In this document: one piece after another, positions 46,557 through 56,334 of the stretch | How the letters are laid out: each line of letters starts with the position of its first letter | Numbering within the stretch: position 1 is the first letter of the stretch | Assembly: GCA_965250225.1 (NCBI GenBank) | Contig: CBDFNQ010000031.1 | Location: 1-64,000 of the forward strand | From: CBDEUK01 sp965250225 | GTDB taxonomy: Bacteria > Pseudomonadota > Gammaproteobacteria > Eutrophobiales > Eutrophobiaceae | Reading direction: 5' to 3' | DNA: 64,000 bases | Notes under the pieces: generated by a model | The model's database searches: none | What the model saw: only the letters and a program-made list of their open reading frames with translations | What the model was told of the DNA's origin: nothing | Position numbers and translations under genes: made by a program

Positions 46557-47413
46557 ACCTGGTAAATTTTTCACTGCTCCTCGCTTTATTCACGCTTATA
46601 TCGACTGGGGTTTCTGCCCGGGAATTGACAGCGATTGAAAAGGAATGCACGCGTGTCGGTAATAAACTCGGCAGTGTTGGTATTAAAGAATGCCTGGACA
46701 TTAAATTGATTGTCCACGAAAGCATCAGCGTCAATAATGCCGGCCTTTTAATCAAGGAATACCCGCCGCTGCCAAGACGCCAACCGATGGGTCGTGTTCT
46801 GTTGCTTGGAGGAATTCATGGAGATGAGTATTCATCCGTCAGCGTTGTTTTTAAATGGTTAAAAACACTGGATAAACATCATTCAGGATTATTTCACTGG
46901 AAGATTGCGCCGCTGGTAAATCCCGATGGCTTATTACAAAAAAAATCTTCACGTCTGAATGCGAATGGAGTTGACCTCAATCGTAACTTCCCTGTGCCGG
47001 ATTGGTCAGAAAGCGCTATAAAACATTGGGTTGAAAAAACCAAACGTAGCCCAAGGCGTTACCCTGGTGAAAAAGCCTTGAGTGAACCTGAAACCCGTTG
47101 GTTGGTGGATGAAATAAATCACTTCAAGCCCGATGTACTGGTTTCCGTCCATGCGCCACATGGCATTGTTGATTACGACGGTCCAGAGCAAGCACCACGT
47201 AAGCTTGGAGGTTTGTATCTGAATCTACTGGGAACCTATCCTGGTTCCCTCGGCCGTTATGCGGGTGTCGATCTGGGCATACCGGTCATTACTATTGAGT
47301 TACCTTATTCTGGAATTATGCCAAAGCCTGATGAGATATCAGAAATTTGGTCAGACCTGGTGAGTTATCTTATGAAAAATATGCAGCAGCAGGAGCTGAG
47401 TACAGAAAGATAA
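46553..47413 (+). CDS. M14-family zinc carboxypeptidase (MpaA-like)
   Basis: 286 residues from ATG 46553, which overlaps the ubiA stop (ATGA) and reads into a signal peptide (NFSLLLALFTLISTGVSA). The open frame extends to 46469 but without support. The M14 zinc ligands are visible in LLGGIHGDEYSS near 84-95 (H, E) and VSVHAPHGIVDYDG near 195. NRNFPV gives the substrate-binding Arg, and a C-terminal TIELPYSG holds the catalytic Glu. Probably cleaves murein peptide or related amides in the periplasm. Confidence 0.85.
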   Translation: MNLVNFSLLLALFTLISTGVSARELTAIEKECTRVGNKLGSVGIKECLDIKLIVHESISVNNAGLLIKEYPPLPRRQPMGRVLLLGGIHGDEYSSVSVVFKWLKTLDKHHSGLFHWKIAPLVNPDGLLQKKSSRLNANGVDLNRNFPVPDWSESAIKHWVEKTKRSPRRYPGEKALSEPETRWLVDEINHFKPDVLVSVHAPHGIVDYDGPEQAPRKLGGLYLNLLGTYPGSLGRYAGVDLGIPVITIELPYSGIMPKPDEISEIWSDLVSYLMKNMQQQELSTER

Positions 47414-47443
47414 AAGTAACAGAGTGAGCAGACTTGAGTTTTT

Positions 47444-48664
47444 CTAGGAAACATTTCCTTCATAGATGATCCGCCATTTGCCATCCTGCTCCATTTTCCA
47501 ATACTGTCGTTTGATAAAACGTCGGCGAAAATTATCGCTGTTATAATCCTGTTCAAACGTCACGACCATCAGGTCTTCACTGCCGGGGTAAAGAAATATA
47601 CTGGTGTTGTGTAATTTAACTTCAATAAAACGTTTTGAAGGATTTACCTGCCTTTTGTATTCGACCCAACTGTCGTAGTCATTGCCCAATCCATAATACT
47701 GTTTGGAATAATGGCTCAGGTAACGTTCTGCATCACGGCTTTCCCAATCGGCGCGCCATTGTTCAATAAAGTGTTGATAACTTTTGCGTCGTGCTTGCCA
47801 ACTATTCTTGTTTATCCATTCTATATTTTTGGTCAGGATCACAGGTGTTGCATTGACATCGATAAATGAACTGATTGTCCTGAAGTCATCATTACTTACG
47901 ATGACACAACCATCACTATCACGAGGTGGGCGTGTATAGGTATTACTCGGAGTACCATGCAACCAGATGCCGTAACCAGTTCGTTTATGACGAACATCCC
48001 AGGCATTTGGATAGTTGATAGGAAATGCTCCATCACCATATAAATCGGGTAGCTTTTCAGAATTAATATAATCGGTTACAAAATAAACGCCAGTTGGTGT
48101 TTTTTGATCACCTTCACTGAATTTACCAATGCCATTTTTACCAATCGTTATGTAATAGTCACTATGAAAATACGGCGTTCCTTGGCGATTCTCGAATAAA
48201 AATAAACGTGATGCACCAAGGTCAACCACAATGGCGAATTTTTGATGATCACTTAGCTGGATCAATGAATTAGGTATTTGTTTCAGATTCGGTGGCTGTA
48301 AGTGGCGTTGCCAACGAACCCGGGCCTCCTGTCGTAATGACGCAATTCGTTCAAACGGAACAGAATAGTAATTTCCAAAATCTGTAATGCCCTGTGCTTT
48401 AGAGAGCAATAAATCTGCGTAGATAAGTTGGGCTAATTTAAAATCCGGCTTAAGATTAGTGAGCTTTTCCATGTCCTCAATAGCTGCATCAATCTTGCCA
48501 ACCCGTATTTTTTCCAGAGCTTGAATTAGCAGGTTTTCATAAACATGTTTAGCCAAATGGGATTGTGTAATATTGGCGCGAGAGACCAGATCAGCCGCAT
48601 TAACGGACAGACAAAACAAGGCAACGAGCGAACAGATTATCGCCCGCACACTATTTTTTTGCAT
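47444..48664 (-). CDS. L,D-transpeptidase (YkuD) with C-terminal Cds6-like domain
   Basis: 406 residues from ATG 48664, which shares a base with the preceding stop (TAATG). The signal peptide is SVRAIICSLVALFCLSVNA. The YkuD domain has YGIWLHGTPSN and a PRDSDGCVIVSNDDF block, with catalytic His and Cys in the HGT and SDGC motifs, near 240-270. The last 110 residues form a domain of the NTF2/SnoaL-like type (YLSHYSKQYYG...WRIIYEG). It forms 3-3 peptidoglycan crosslinks or attaches proteins. Transcribed with the TPR gene upstream. Confidence 0.9.
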   Translation of the reverse strand: MQKNSVRAIICSLVALFCLSVNAADLVSRANITQSHLAKHVYENLLIQALEKIRVGKIDAAIEDMEKLTNLKPDFKLAQLIYADLLLSKAQGITDFGNYYSVPFERIASLRQEARVRWQRHLQPPNLKQIPNSLIQLSDHQKFAIVVDLGASRLFLFENRQGTPYFHSDYYITIGKNGIGKFSEGDQKTPTGVYFVTDYINSEKLPDLYGDGAFPINYPNAWDVRHKRTGYGIWLHGTPSNTYTRPPRDSDGCVIVSNDDFRTISSFIDVNATPVILTKNIEWINKNSWQARRKSYQHFIEQWRADWESRDAERYLSHYSKQYYGLGNDYDSWVEYKRQVNPSKRFIEVKLHNTSIFLYPGSEDLMVVTFEQDYNSDNFRRRFIKRQYWKMEQDGKWRIIYEGNVS

Positions 48665-49701
48665 TAATAAGATTGTTCCTCGACAATTTTCCATTGGCCA
48701 TTTCGACTCTGCATTAACAATTTCTTTGTCACCCAGTCTTGAAAGGTATCTGACGAATAAGACTGTGTGAATGTTGCCTCTGCAGATTCCGTTCCAATCA
48801 TCCTGATTTTTACAGCAGATACATCAATTTTGATATAGCCAGGGCTGTGCAAACGTTTTCTGCGCTGTTCGCTCCAGGTACTACGTGACATTCCGAATTG
48901 AGGGACAAAATTGTCGGAATAAAAGGAAAGGTAGCCAGAAACATCCTGAGACGACCAGGCGTTGGCCCATTGATTTATGGCTACTTCTATCTGTGGGTCT
49001 ATCTGAACTACCGGTGCCGGTTGTACGACTTCAACGCTTTCCATTGCAGTTTCTGCTTCGGGTTCTGGTGTTGGTTCCGTGAGTGTAACAGGTTCTGGTA
49101 CGGTTTCTTCAATCTGTTTCGGTTGAGGTTCGGGAGTTGGTTCGACCTTCGCCACCACAGTTTCTGTCTCTTCTTCCTTTGATGAGTCAGGAGGCGCTGA
49201 AAATAATTCTTTGATCAATGATAGTTTTTCCCTCGCACTGACATTCCCATCATCGAGCTCTAATGCCTGGTTGTATGCGCGACTGGCCATTTTTGCGTAT
49301 ATATCACCAAGGTTCTCGTGTGCAGTTGCATAACTAGGGTGCGTATTGATGGCATTTTTTAATGCTTCGCCGGCTTCTTCAAATTTTCCCTGTGCAGCAT
49401 AAACAACAGCCAGATTGTTGTATGGTTCTGGTAATTCAGGATGATCCCTGGTGAGTTGATCAAACACATCCTCTGCTTCTTCTAATCTCTCAGAGCGAGT
49501 TAATATCAACCCCTTCATAAAGCGAGCTTCAATATTATTTGGGGTTTCGGCCAGGACTTCATTGGTCAGGTTCAGGGCCCTATCAATGTCTCCTTGTTCA
49601 AGAGATGTTTGTGCTTGCACAAGTTTCACATTGGCCATTACCAGGGAAGGTAAAACGGCACAAAATAGTAACAAAATAAAACAGCGGATATTTGTATTCA
49701 T
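48664..49701 (-). CDS. TPR protein with the same C-terminal domain as its neighbour
   Basis: 345 residues from ATG 49701; a TTG four codons earlier is less likely. Signal peptide (CFILLLFCAVLPSLVMA), TPR repeats near 25-160, then a Pro/Glu/Thr-rich spacer near 175-235. The C-terminal domain (NQWANAWSSQDVSGYLSFYS... to WKIVEEQSY) aligns in motif order with that of the L,D-transpeptidase that follows. Its stop overlaps the start of that gene as TAATG. It may localise or assist cell-wall enzymes; not established. Confidence 0.8.
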   Translation of the reverse strand: MNTNIRCFILLLFCAVLPSLVMANVKLVQAQTSLEQGDIDRALNLTNEVLAETPNNIEARFMKGLILTRSERLEEAEDVFDQLTRDHPELPEPYNNLAVVYAAQGKFEEAGEALKNAINTHPSYATAHENLGDIYAKMASRAYNQALELDDGNVSAREKLSLIKELFSAPPDSSKEEETETVVAKVEPTPEPQPKQIEETVPEPVTLTEPTPEPEAETAMESVEVVQPAPVVQIDPQIEVAINQWANAWSSQDVSGYLSFYSDNFVPQFGMSRSTWSEQRRKRLHSPGYIKIDVSAVKIRMIGTESAEATFTQSYSSDTFQDWVTKKLLMQSRNGQWKIVEEQSY

Positions 49702-49865
49702 AATAGTAGCCAACCCTCTCGATTCTTATGGCTTACAGTGATTGAATTCAGGCATAGCAAAGAAGACCAGTAAGACCATATTGAAAAACTCCCTGGAATG
49801 CGCCTAACCAGCTATCTTATTAATTATGACGGGATATCAGTTCAACTTTTAGTAGCGATCTTATT

Positions 49866-50687
49866 CTAGGGATTAAGTGGAGCCAACGCAATCTTCGCAC
49901 AGGAAACTGGTATAGAATCATAGCCGGATGGCATATCTGAAATAATATTATCAATATCATTTTTGCCTTTATCAAATGCAACATCGACCCAGTATATGCG
50001 TTTAACATCAGGGTCATGATAGGGAACCACGACGGGTTTATACCCTTTGGCATTGATTTCCTTCAGCCGATGGTCAACCCTTTCTTTCGATGAAAACAAA
50101 CCCAGGGAAATCACATTGTTGAGGTTCGCCCGCTTGATAAGGCGATAATCGGTAACGCCCTTTTTTTTCAAATCATTTACCACCGCCTCAGCCTGGGCCA
50201 AGTCAGCCTGAACCGTAAGATAGACCCAGAATAATTCATTATCAGTATCAACAGCCTGGCGTTTTTGCGATAATAATTCATGGTTTTGCGTCCATGTAAA
50301 TAAGCTATTTGCGGCGTCTTCACCATTGATTGGCCCATAGGAAACGCATAGGCTTTGCTCATTGGCAAACTGAGATACTGCAAGCTCCTTCATAAATCCC
50401 ATCTGGTCGAGTTTTAACTGACGGTTAAAGATGTTGTTTTTCTCAGTAGAGGCCGGATCCGATATCATGGCTGAATCGTTAATTTGATCCGTAACTGGAT
50501 TGGCGGCATTGTCAAAGCTTGCTAATGGTTTGCTGTCTAATTCATTCAGTAATTTTAATTCTTTAGCGTCAGCTGGTATGACTGGAATCGTATTCTCAGC
50601 CAGGGTATTGGCATGGGCCTCTTTATCCAACTCCCAGCCGAAATAAGCGATGTTCGCCAGTAACAATAATATAAATAGCCACTTCAT
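49866..50687 (-). CDS. SPOR domain protein
   Basis: 273 residues, starting with a signal-anchor helix (MKWLFILLLLANIAYFGW). A variable linker follows. The C-terminal half (about 110-245) has repeated beta-alpha patterns (LCVSYGPINGEDAAN, YWVDVAFDKGKND) typical of SPOR-like proteins, which bind denuded septal peptidoglycan. Its start overlaps the coaX stop by four bases, so it belongs to the birA-coaX operon. Confidence 0.75.
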   Translation of the reverse strand: MKWLFILLLLANIAYFGWELDKEAHANTLAENTIPVIPADAKELKLLNELDSKPLASFDNAANPVTDQINDSAMISDPASTEKNNIFNRQLKLDQMGFMKELAVSQFANEQSLCVSYGPINGEDAANSLFTWTQNHELLSQKRQAVDTDNELFWVYLTVQADLAQAEAVVNDLKKKGVTDYRLIKRANLNNVISLGLFSSKERVDHRLKEINAKGYKPVVVPYHDPDVKRIYWVDVAFDKGKNDIDNIISDMPSGYDSIPVSCAKIALAPLNP

Positions 50688-51433
50688 GAATTTTGCACCC
50701 AGACCCCAAGACCCTGTAGTACTAAATGCGGGTAGTGTTCGTATTTGATAGATAGTTTTGTCATGACTTCAGGTGCTGCGCCTCCTGTGATGAGACATTC
50801 CACTTCTGATTGTAGTTCTGTTTGAAAAAGTTGATGGCTTTGTTCGATCAGGGCCGAAGTCGATATCAGTGAACCCTTTAATAAGCATTCATCGGTTGAA
50901 CGTCCAAACAAAGAGTCGTTCAGATCCTGTCTGGATTTCAGACTGTTGATCTCACGGGTTTTTTCAGGCAAAGAGTTAAGCATCATGTCTACTCCAGGGA
51001 CAATCAAACCACCACGGTGTTGACCGTTCGCCTCTATTCCATCAAGCGTCATAGCGGTACCACAATCAACGACCAGGATGTTTTTGTGACACAGGTTCCT
51101 AGCAGCGATGATAGCTATCCAGCGATCAACGCCTAGCTGACTCACATCATCATAGGCATTGACCACATCACCACAGTGTTTTTCAACCGAGGCAAATCGA
51201 GGTTGGATGCGCCATGTTCGATCACACCAGGCACAAAGAGTTTCACGGATGTCCGGGCCGCAAACAGTACAGACAATTATATCTGTCGGTTCAGGTTGCG
51301 CTAACCAATGTTTGTCCAGTGTCTGTTCAAATGTAGAATCCTGATATGCCGTTGCACCATAGACAGTGTTTTCATCGGTATCTGAAAAACACCATTTTAG
51401 TCGACTGTTACCTATGTCAATAAAGAGTTTCAA
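50684..51433 (-). CDS. coaX: Type III pantothenate kinase
   Basis: 249 residues. FIDIGNSRLKWCF is the phosphate-binding loop, then DRWIAIIAAR near 103-112, and VVDCGTAMTLDGIEANGQHRGGLIVPGVDMM near 120-150, which holds catalytic Asp and the fold signature. First committed step of coenzyme A synthesis; potassium-dependent in known members. Overlaps birA by four bases. Confidence 0.95.
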   Translation of the reverse strand: MKLFIDIGNSRLKWCFSDTDENTVYGATAYQDSTFEQTLDKHWLAQPEPTDIIVCTVCGPDIRETLCAWCDRTWRIQPRFASVEKHCGDVVNAYDDVSQLGVDRWIAIIAARNLCHKNILVVDCGTAMTLDGIEANGQHRGGLIVPGVDMMLNSLPEKTREINSLKSRQDLNDSLFGRSTDECLLKGSLISTSALIEQSHQLFQTELQSEVECLITGGAAPEVMTKLSIKYEHYPHLVLQGLGVWVQNS

Positions 51434-52443
51434 TCATCCACCTTAAAACTAATTTGTCCAGATGTGAATTTCTGAATATAGCCGTCCACTGACATTAACA
51501 ACTGACCATTATCATCGATGCCCAATACTCGACCAATATTGTTTTGGCCGGTCGTTGTCAGGATGGCTTTTTTCCCCTCGGCGCAATCTAATGCCCGCCA
51601 TTCATCAATGTCCTTTGTAAACCCATGTTCTTGATAATCTACCAATATATTGAATAACTCATTGATCAATGCTGCTGCCAGTGTATTCCTTGAAGGAATA
51701 ACTGATAATACACTGGCAATATCGATCGATGGTTGATCAATTTCTCGCCGACTTGCTTCAGGTAATGCGACATTGATTCCGACACCCAGGATCACATCCG
51801 TTGGCCCGGCATTTTCACCTTTTGATTCGATCAGAATACCGCCCAGTTTGCGGTTATTACAATAAATATCATTTGGCCATTTCAGGCCAACATTCTCAAG
51901 TGCAACAGATCGTAATGCACGCACAACTGCAACACCTACAGACAAAGACAGGCAACTCAAATCAGTTGGTGTTTCATTGAAATGCCAGCCGATGGAAAGA
52001 TAAATTCCCGCACCGGGAGGTGAGATCCAGGCAGTGCCACGTCGTCCACGGCCTTTGGTTTGATACTCAGCCAGGGTAACATGTCCATGAATATCACCTT
52101 GTTCTAACGAGCGCATTAAAAAATCATTGCATGAATCAACATCAAACATCAGATCCAGTTGCTTTATGATTTGTTTTGCCTGTGGTGAAAATTGATTTTT
52201 AATCGTAGGTTCATGCAATAACTCTGGTGGTTGATTCAAACAATAACCTCGTCCCTTGACACTGTAGATATCGAATCCCAGTTCAGTCAGTGCTTTTATC
52301 TGTTTCCAGATTGCCGCTCTCGAAATATTCAGTACCGCTCCAAGATCTGAACCAGAATGGAAGCGTCCATCGATTAATAAGTGCAGGATTTTTAAACGTG
52401 TGGAACAAGCACTATCTTGATAGAGAAGGGTAGGGTTCTGCAT
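51430..52443 (-). CDS. birA: Biotin-protein ligase/repressor BirA
   Basis: 337 residues (E. coli 321). N-terminal winged helix (LKILHLLIDGRFHSGSDLGAVLNISRAAIWKQIKAL near 17-52). Ligase motif TKGRGRRGTAWISPPGAGIYLSIGW near 129-153, and LKWPNDIYCNNRKLGGILIES near 203-223. C-terminal domain follows. Both repressor and ligase parts are present, so it probably regulates biotin genes as well as biotinylating carriers. First gene of the birA-coaX-SPOR operon. Confidence 0.95.
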   Translation of the reverse strand: MQNPTLLYQDSACSTRLKILHLLIDGRFHSGSDLGAVLNISRAAIWKQIKALTELGFDIYSVKGRGYCLNQPPELLHEPTIKNQFSPQAKQIIKQLDLMFDVDSCNDFLMRSLEQGDIHGHVTLAEYQTKGRGRRGTAWISPPGAGIYLSIGWHFNETPTDLSCLSLSVGVAVVRALRSVALENVGLKWPNDIYCNNRKLGGILIESKGENAGPTDVILGVGINVALPEASRREIDQPSIDIASVLSVIPSRNTLAAALINELFNILVDYQEHGFTKDIDEWRALDCAEGKKAILTTTGQNNIGRVLGIDDNGQLLMSVDGYIQKFTSGQISFKVDD

Positions 52444-52583
52444 GGGTCATTGTTCTATATTCTTTATGCAAGATTAGCACAATGAGAAAATGATAACGAT
52501 AAATTGGTGCGGATTGATTCAGGCACAGGCTCGGCCTGACATCATTCAGCCAGGTATGTTAAGTAATGACTCTGGTGTGAATT

Positions 52584-53525
52584 TTATAAACTGATAACTG
52601 CGGTAATGCCTAAGGAATAAGTTGCTTTTAAAAAGCTTTCCTCTTCTTTATGTTTCCCGGTATAAGAAATAAGCTGCATTTGATGATTATCATACAGGAT
52701 CTGATCATACGGCCCACCCATTTTGGGGTGCAAAGCTTTGTCCCCACCAACAAGAATATCCATAATAACTCTGCCATTTGTGTAATACCCCAATGCGCCG
52801 AAACTATCTCCTTCGTAATAACTATATTGTGCACCACCATCCGATTTCGGAAATTGATAATCATAACGATTGATAAAACCACCCACATATTCACGAGGCA
52901 TATTCACATTATGTGTGCTTACGCTGGTGATATATCCTTTGGATTTGGTTTCACCAGCAATCGTTAATATGCTTTCTATTTCACCGCTTGTGCCAGTAAA
53001 AGATCGTTTTCCATCTCTGACAAGATTGGCGCGATTGGCACTGTGTTGTTCATCAATTATTTGTACCTGGGGGAAGACATAATCTTTGTTATACAGATCA
53101 TCAACCTGATTTTTAGAAATGGTGCCTGCTTGTACAGCACCCTGTAAAAACAAACCTCCAGCCAGTAATACCATCGGTGTCGTTCTGGCTTTACGTCGTT
53201 CATACGCGATGCCTTTTTTGTTCAGATCTCGCAGGTCCTCTTTCAATGTGAAATTATTTTTACCAGCAAATTCCACTAACTCGGAATAAGCTTCCGGCTC
53301 GATTTCCTTTAAACCCTTCTGAAAGACAAGTACTCGGTTTCCTTCGATGATACAGGGGTGAACCTTTGCTGCATGCAATAATTTTTTCTTTATGCCGTTA
53401 TTAGCCATAGAGTCCATTACGTTGTCTATCCAGGAATCCTCCGGACCTTGAGGTGGTTGATGTGTTGCCAGGGTCGCAATATTTGCTGAAGCATTAGTGA
53501 GATAATCGATTGCAACTAAACTCAT
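52584..53525 (-). CDS. Orphan protein of unknown function
   Basis: 313 residues, no recognised family. A hydrophobic stretch near 117-135 (MVLLAGGLFLQGAVQAG) is preceded by basic residues and could be a membrane segment or a late signal. The C-terminal half is strand-rich and aromatic (NRYDYQFPKSDGGAQYSYYEGDSFGALGYYTNG near 215-247), as in secreted or surface proteins. The N-terminal part looks cytosolic. No operon partner: BirA lies 140 bases beyond on the same strand. Confidence 0.6.
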   Translation of the reverse strand: MSLVAIDYLTNASANIATLATHQPPQGPEDSWIDNVMDSMANNGIKKKLLHAAKVHPCIIEGNRVLVFQKGLKEIEPEAYSELVEFAGKNNFTLKEDLRDLNKKGIAYERRKARTTPMVLLAGGLFLQGAVQAGTISKNQVDDLYNKDYVFPQVQIIDEQHSANRANLVRDGKRSFTGTSGEIESILTIAGETKSKGYITSVSTHNVNMPREYVGGFINRYDYQFPKSDGGAQYSYYEGDSFGALGYYTNGRVIMDILVGGDKALHPKMGGPYDQILYDNHQMQLISYTGKHKEEESFLKATYSLGITAVISL

Positions 53526-53801
53526 GATTTTTCTCCAAATCGAAGTCTTTGAACAGTTGAGTTATATTAAAATTTATTGCATTCCCTGGTTTTTGCACCT
53601 GGTTGCTTTTTTATCACCAAATAGGCGATGTTGGTGTCCATCTTTAATTCATAAGGTTGCATCGACTGTAATCAGAAAAACTTTAGCTTTTTTTCGAGAG
53701 GAAAATGGGAAATTGCTATTTCAAATAGTCTTGTGTTTCAGGAATAATAACGACGTAGAAACTCAAATAGTTTCTTTCAATATAGTGATTGGAACAAATA
53801 T
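53526..53801. other. Intergenic region
   Basis: 276 bases; no ORF that is not a shadow. A small hairpin GAAACT/AGTTTC (around 53757-53773) may terminate leftward transcription of the VWA-FHA gene. Confidence 0.4.
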
Positions 53802-55421
53802 TCAGGATTGTTCGGGTTCTGAGTCTTCAGGGTCTCTGAGCACGGTCGCATCCTCGCTGCCTGACTCATCAAATTCAGCCAACTCGCCTGGGCGAATGGT
53901 TTCATCATTTGAGGTAATATCCAGTTTTTCTGAATTTTCGATAATATTAAAGTCAACTGGATGTTCATCCTTATTAGAGTCTGTTTCGGCCATACTGATA
54001 TCAAATTCTGGCTCAGGCAATTCACGAGCATTCGCCTGAATGGTTTCTTTCAATACGGTAGATGAGATTACGGTCATTCCATCTTCCTGTAATTCAGGTA
54101 CTTCAAAGACAAACTCAAATTTATGGAACCGTACTCTGTCGCCATGTTTGAGGCGGGTTTCTTTTTCTATCAGGGTATCATTCACGTAGGTGCCGTTTGT
54201 ACTGCCTTGATCAACAACCCAAAAGGCATAATCTTTGTATTCAATGACCGCATGGCGGCGTCCAATAGTGGATTCAAGGATAGTAATGTATTTCAGATCC
54301 TGATTATCCCTGGTTTCAACGCGACCCACCATTGCAGGCGTCGAATCCAGTTTGTAGCTTTTCTGTTGTGTATGGCCATGTACATCTTTTAAATAGGCTT
54401 CTGAAATATAGATTTCATCATTTATACGATTCCATTTTGGCCGTAAATAAAAGAAATACGTCATACAACCAAGCAGAGTCAGGAAGATTGCCAATAACAC
54501 ATAGGGTAATAAGGTTTTTTCTTGTTGAATTGGGAATGTAATATTTTGATCCCTGTTCAAGGGAGGACGATCAACTGGTTTCTCCACTACCGGGGATGGG
54601 ACAGTTATTGCTTCTAATTCATTGGTCGGTATTACAGCGGATTCTTCAGTCAGCTCAGGTGCAATTTCCGTTTCTTTAACAAGAGAGTTTTTTTCAATCA
54701 CTCCATACTCATCGATCAAGGCATTAATTTTTTCAAACGCATCATCCAGTTGTTCTGCTTTTATCGCGCGGTAGTATTCAGCACCTGTTTGTTGTGCTAA
54801 TGACTGGATCATCTGGAAGTCAGCAGAATCGGTAAATGCAACGGCAAAAATCTTTATCTCATTATCCGCGGCATCGGCTGCAAGTTCCTGTTTTAGCCAC
54901 TTTGATTTTTCAAGATCAACTTGAGGGTTCCCTGTGTCGACTATCCCGTCAGTTAAAAACACAATATATTTCTGACTGTTCTCGCGACCGTTATTTTTTA
55001 ATTCGTATATTGCCCGCTCAATTGCAGCAGGGCTGTCTGTATACAATCCTTTGTGATCAATCAAATCAAGACTCGATAATAATTGTTTCTTGTTATCTTT
55101 CGTTACTTCGAGAAACGGAACGGCTAATTGCACCTGTTGATCAAATACTACGATCGATAATTGTGTCTCGTGATCCAGTTTGTTGATGAATTGTGTTACT
55201 GCTCGTTTTGACAGAAACTTGGGATCATTTTTTTTCATGCTGCCGGAATTATCCAGCACCAGAACCATGTCTTTAATTACAATTTGATTTTCTTCTGGCA
55301 GATTGGTGTTTTGTGTAGAGGCTTCGTTCGATGCATCCCCTGCAAAGCTGATATTTGAGAACAGGCTTAACAATAAAACAAGACTGTTAATAGTAATAAT
55401 AGAAGTAGTATATTTTTTCAT
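53802..55421 (-). CDS. VWA-FHA domain membrane protein
   Basis: 539 residues. N-terminal signal peptide or anchor (IITINSLVLLLSLFSNISFAG). A von Willebrand A domain follows near 50-230 with an intact MIDAS motif (MVLVLDNSGSMKK, DxSxS; TDG near 157). A membrane helix lies near 300-325 (LLPYVLLAIFLTLLGCMTYFFYL). Then an FHA domain near 365-450, with VGR, IGRRHAVI and GSTNGTYVN. The C-terminal tail is acidic. The VWA part would be periplasmic and the FHA part cytosolic, as a phosphothreonine reader; no kinase is adjacent. Confidence 0.85.
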   Translation of the reverse strand: MKKYTTSIITINSLVLLLSLFSNISFAGDASNEASTQNTNLPEENQIVIKDMVLVLDNSGSMKKNDPKFLSKRAVTQFINKLDHETQLSIVVFDQQVQLAVPFLEVTKDNKKQLLSSLDLIDHKGLYTDSPAAIERAIYELKNNGRENSQKYIVFLTDGIVDTGNPQVDLEKSKWLKQELAADAADNEIKIFAVAFTDSADFQMIQSLAQQTGAEYYRAIKAEQLDDAFEKINALIDEYGVIEKNSLVKETEIAPELTEESAVIPTNELEAITVPSPVVEKPVDRPPLNRDQNITFPIQQEKTLLPYVLLAIFLTLLGCMTYFFYLRPKWNRINDEIYISEAYLKDVHGHTQQKSYKLDSTPAMVGRVETRDNQDLKYITILESTIGRRHAVIEYKDYAFWVVDQGSTNGTYVNDTLIEKETRLKHGDRVRFHKFEFVFEVPELQEDGMTVISSTVLKETIQANARELPEPEFDISMAETDSNKDEHPVDFNIIENSEKLDITSNDETIRPGELAEFDESGSEDATVLRDPEDSEPEQS

Positions 55422-55454
55422 GTTCAGAATAAATTTTTCTTTCTTAGAAATTGA

Positions 55455-56288
55455 CTAGTTATTCCCAGTGGCCACAGGTCTAACCGGATCTGAGCACCAT
55501 TCACTCCAGGAGCCGGCGTACAATCTCGGTGGTTCGAGGCCAGAGTGCGCAACAGCGAGTAAATTATGGCACGCGGTTACCCCAGAACCACAATAAAAAA
55601 CAGCATCAGTAGAAGCATGTTGGCCAAATAACGGTCTAAAATCTGCTTTTAATTGTTGTTCCGACCTGAATAAGCCCTGTTCTGTCAGATTATTTTTCCA
55701 GAAGTGGTTGAGGGCGCCGGGAATATGGCCAGCCTGTTTATCAATAGGTTCTGATTCACCACGATAGCGAGCAGGGTCTCTGGAATCGATCAACAATTTT
55801 GCGCCATTGACATTATCCAGCGTGACTAACCATTCGCTGTGAACAGTTCCCATGAAATCTATTTGTTGTCTTGTTTCAGCTGCTGAGGCTATTGGGAAAC
55901 CTGTTTTTTGCCAGTTTGGCCATCCGCCATCCAGCAAGGCGACGTCTTCGTGCCCCATATAGCGAAGCAACCACCAGAGTCTGGCAGCAAATGAACCACC
56001 GACAGAATCGTAAACAACGACCTGTGAATTATTTGATATGCCCAGAGATGAAAAAAGCTGGTTCAGTGCCTCCGAGGAAGGAAGTGGATGTCGGCCATTG
56101 TCAGTTAGTGGCGGGCCACTTAAATCATCATGTACATCTGCAAACACAGCACCTTTGATGTGCGCTTCATGATATTGTTGTTTCCCCGCGTCCGGTTCCA
56201 TCAGATCATAACGACAATCGACTATGACAAGATTATTGTCTTCGAGTCTCTTCAACAATTGTTCTGACGAGATAATCGTTTTAAACAT
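55455..56288 (-). CDS. sseA: 3-mercaptopyruvate/thiosulfate sulfurtransferase
   Basis: 277 residues with two rhodanese domains. N-terminal domain contains VVYDSVGGSFAARLWWLLRYMGH near 90-112. The C-terminal active loop is YCGSGVTACHNLL near 232-244; CGSGVTA is typical of 3-mercaptopyruvate sulfurtransferases rather than the CRKGVT of thiosulfate rhodanese. The upstream region is cut by the DDE insertion sequence 46 bases from its start, so the native promoter may have been separated. Confidence 0.9.
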   Translation of the reverse strand: MFKTIISSEQLLKRLEDNNLVIVDCRYDLMEPDAGKQQYHEAHIKGAVFADVHDDLSGPPLTDNGRHPLPSSEALNQLFSSLGISNNSQVVVYDSVGGSFAARLWWLLRYMGHEDVALLDGGWPNWQKTGFPIASAAETRQQIDFMGTVHSEWLVTLDNVNGAKLLIDSRDPARYRGESEPIDKQAGHIPGALNHFWKNNLTEQGLFRSEQQLKADFRPLFGQHASTDAVFYCGSGVTACHNLLAVAHSGLEPPRLYAGSWSEWCSDPVRPVATGNN

Positions 56289-56334
56289 TTCCTAATGTTA
56301 TATCCTGAGCAGGCAAACGTGAAGTGGTAGTCTT

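Noticed and set aside
53524..54039. 171-residue plus-strand ORF
   Set aside because: It overlaps the VWA-FHA gene antisense and shows low-complexity residues from the acidic tail.
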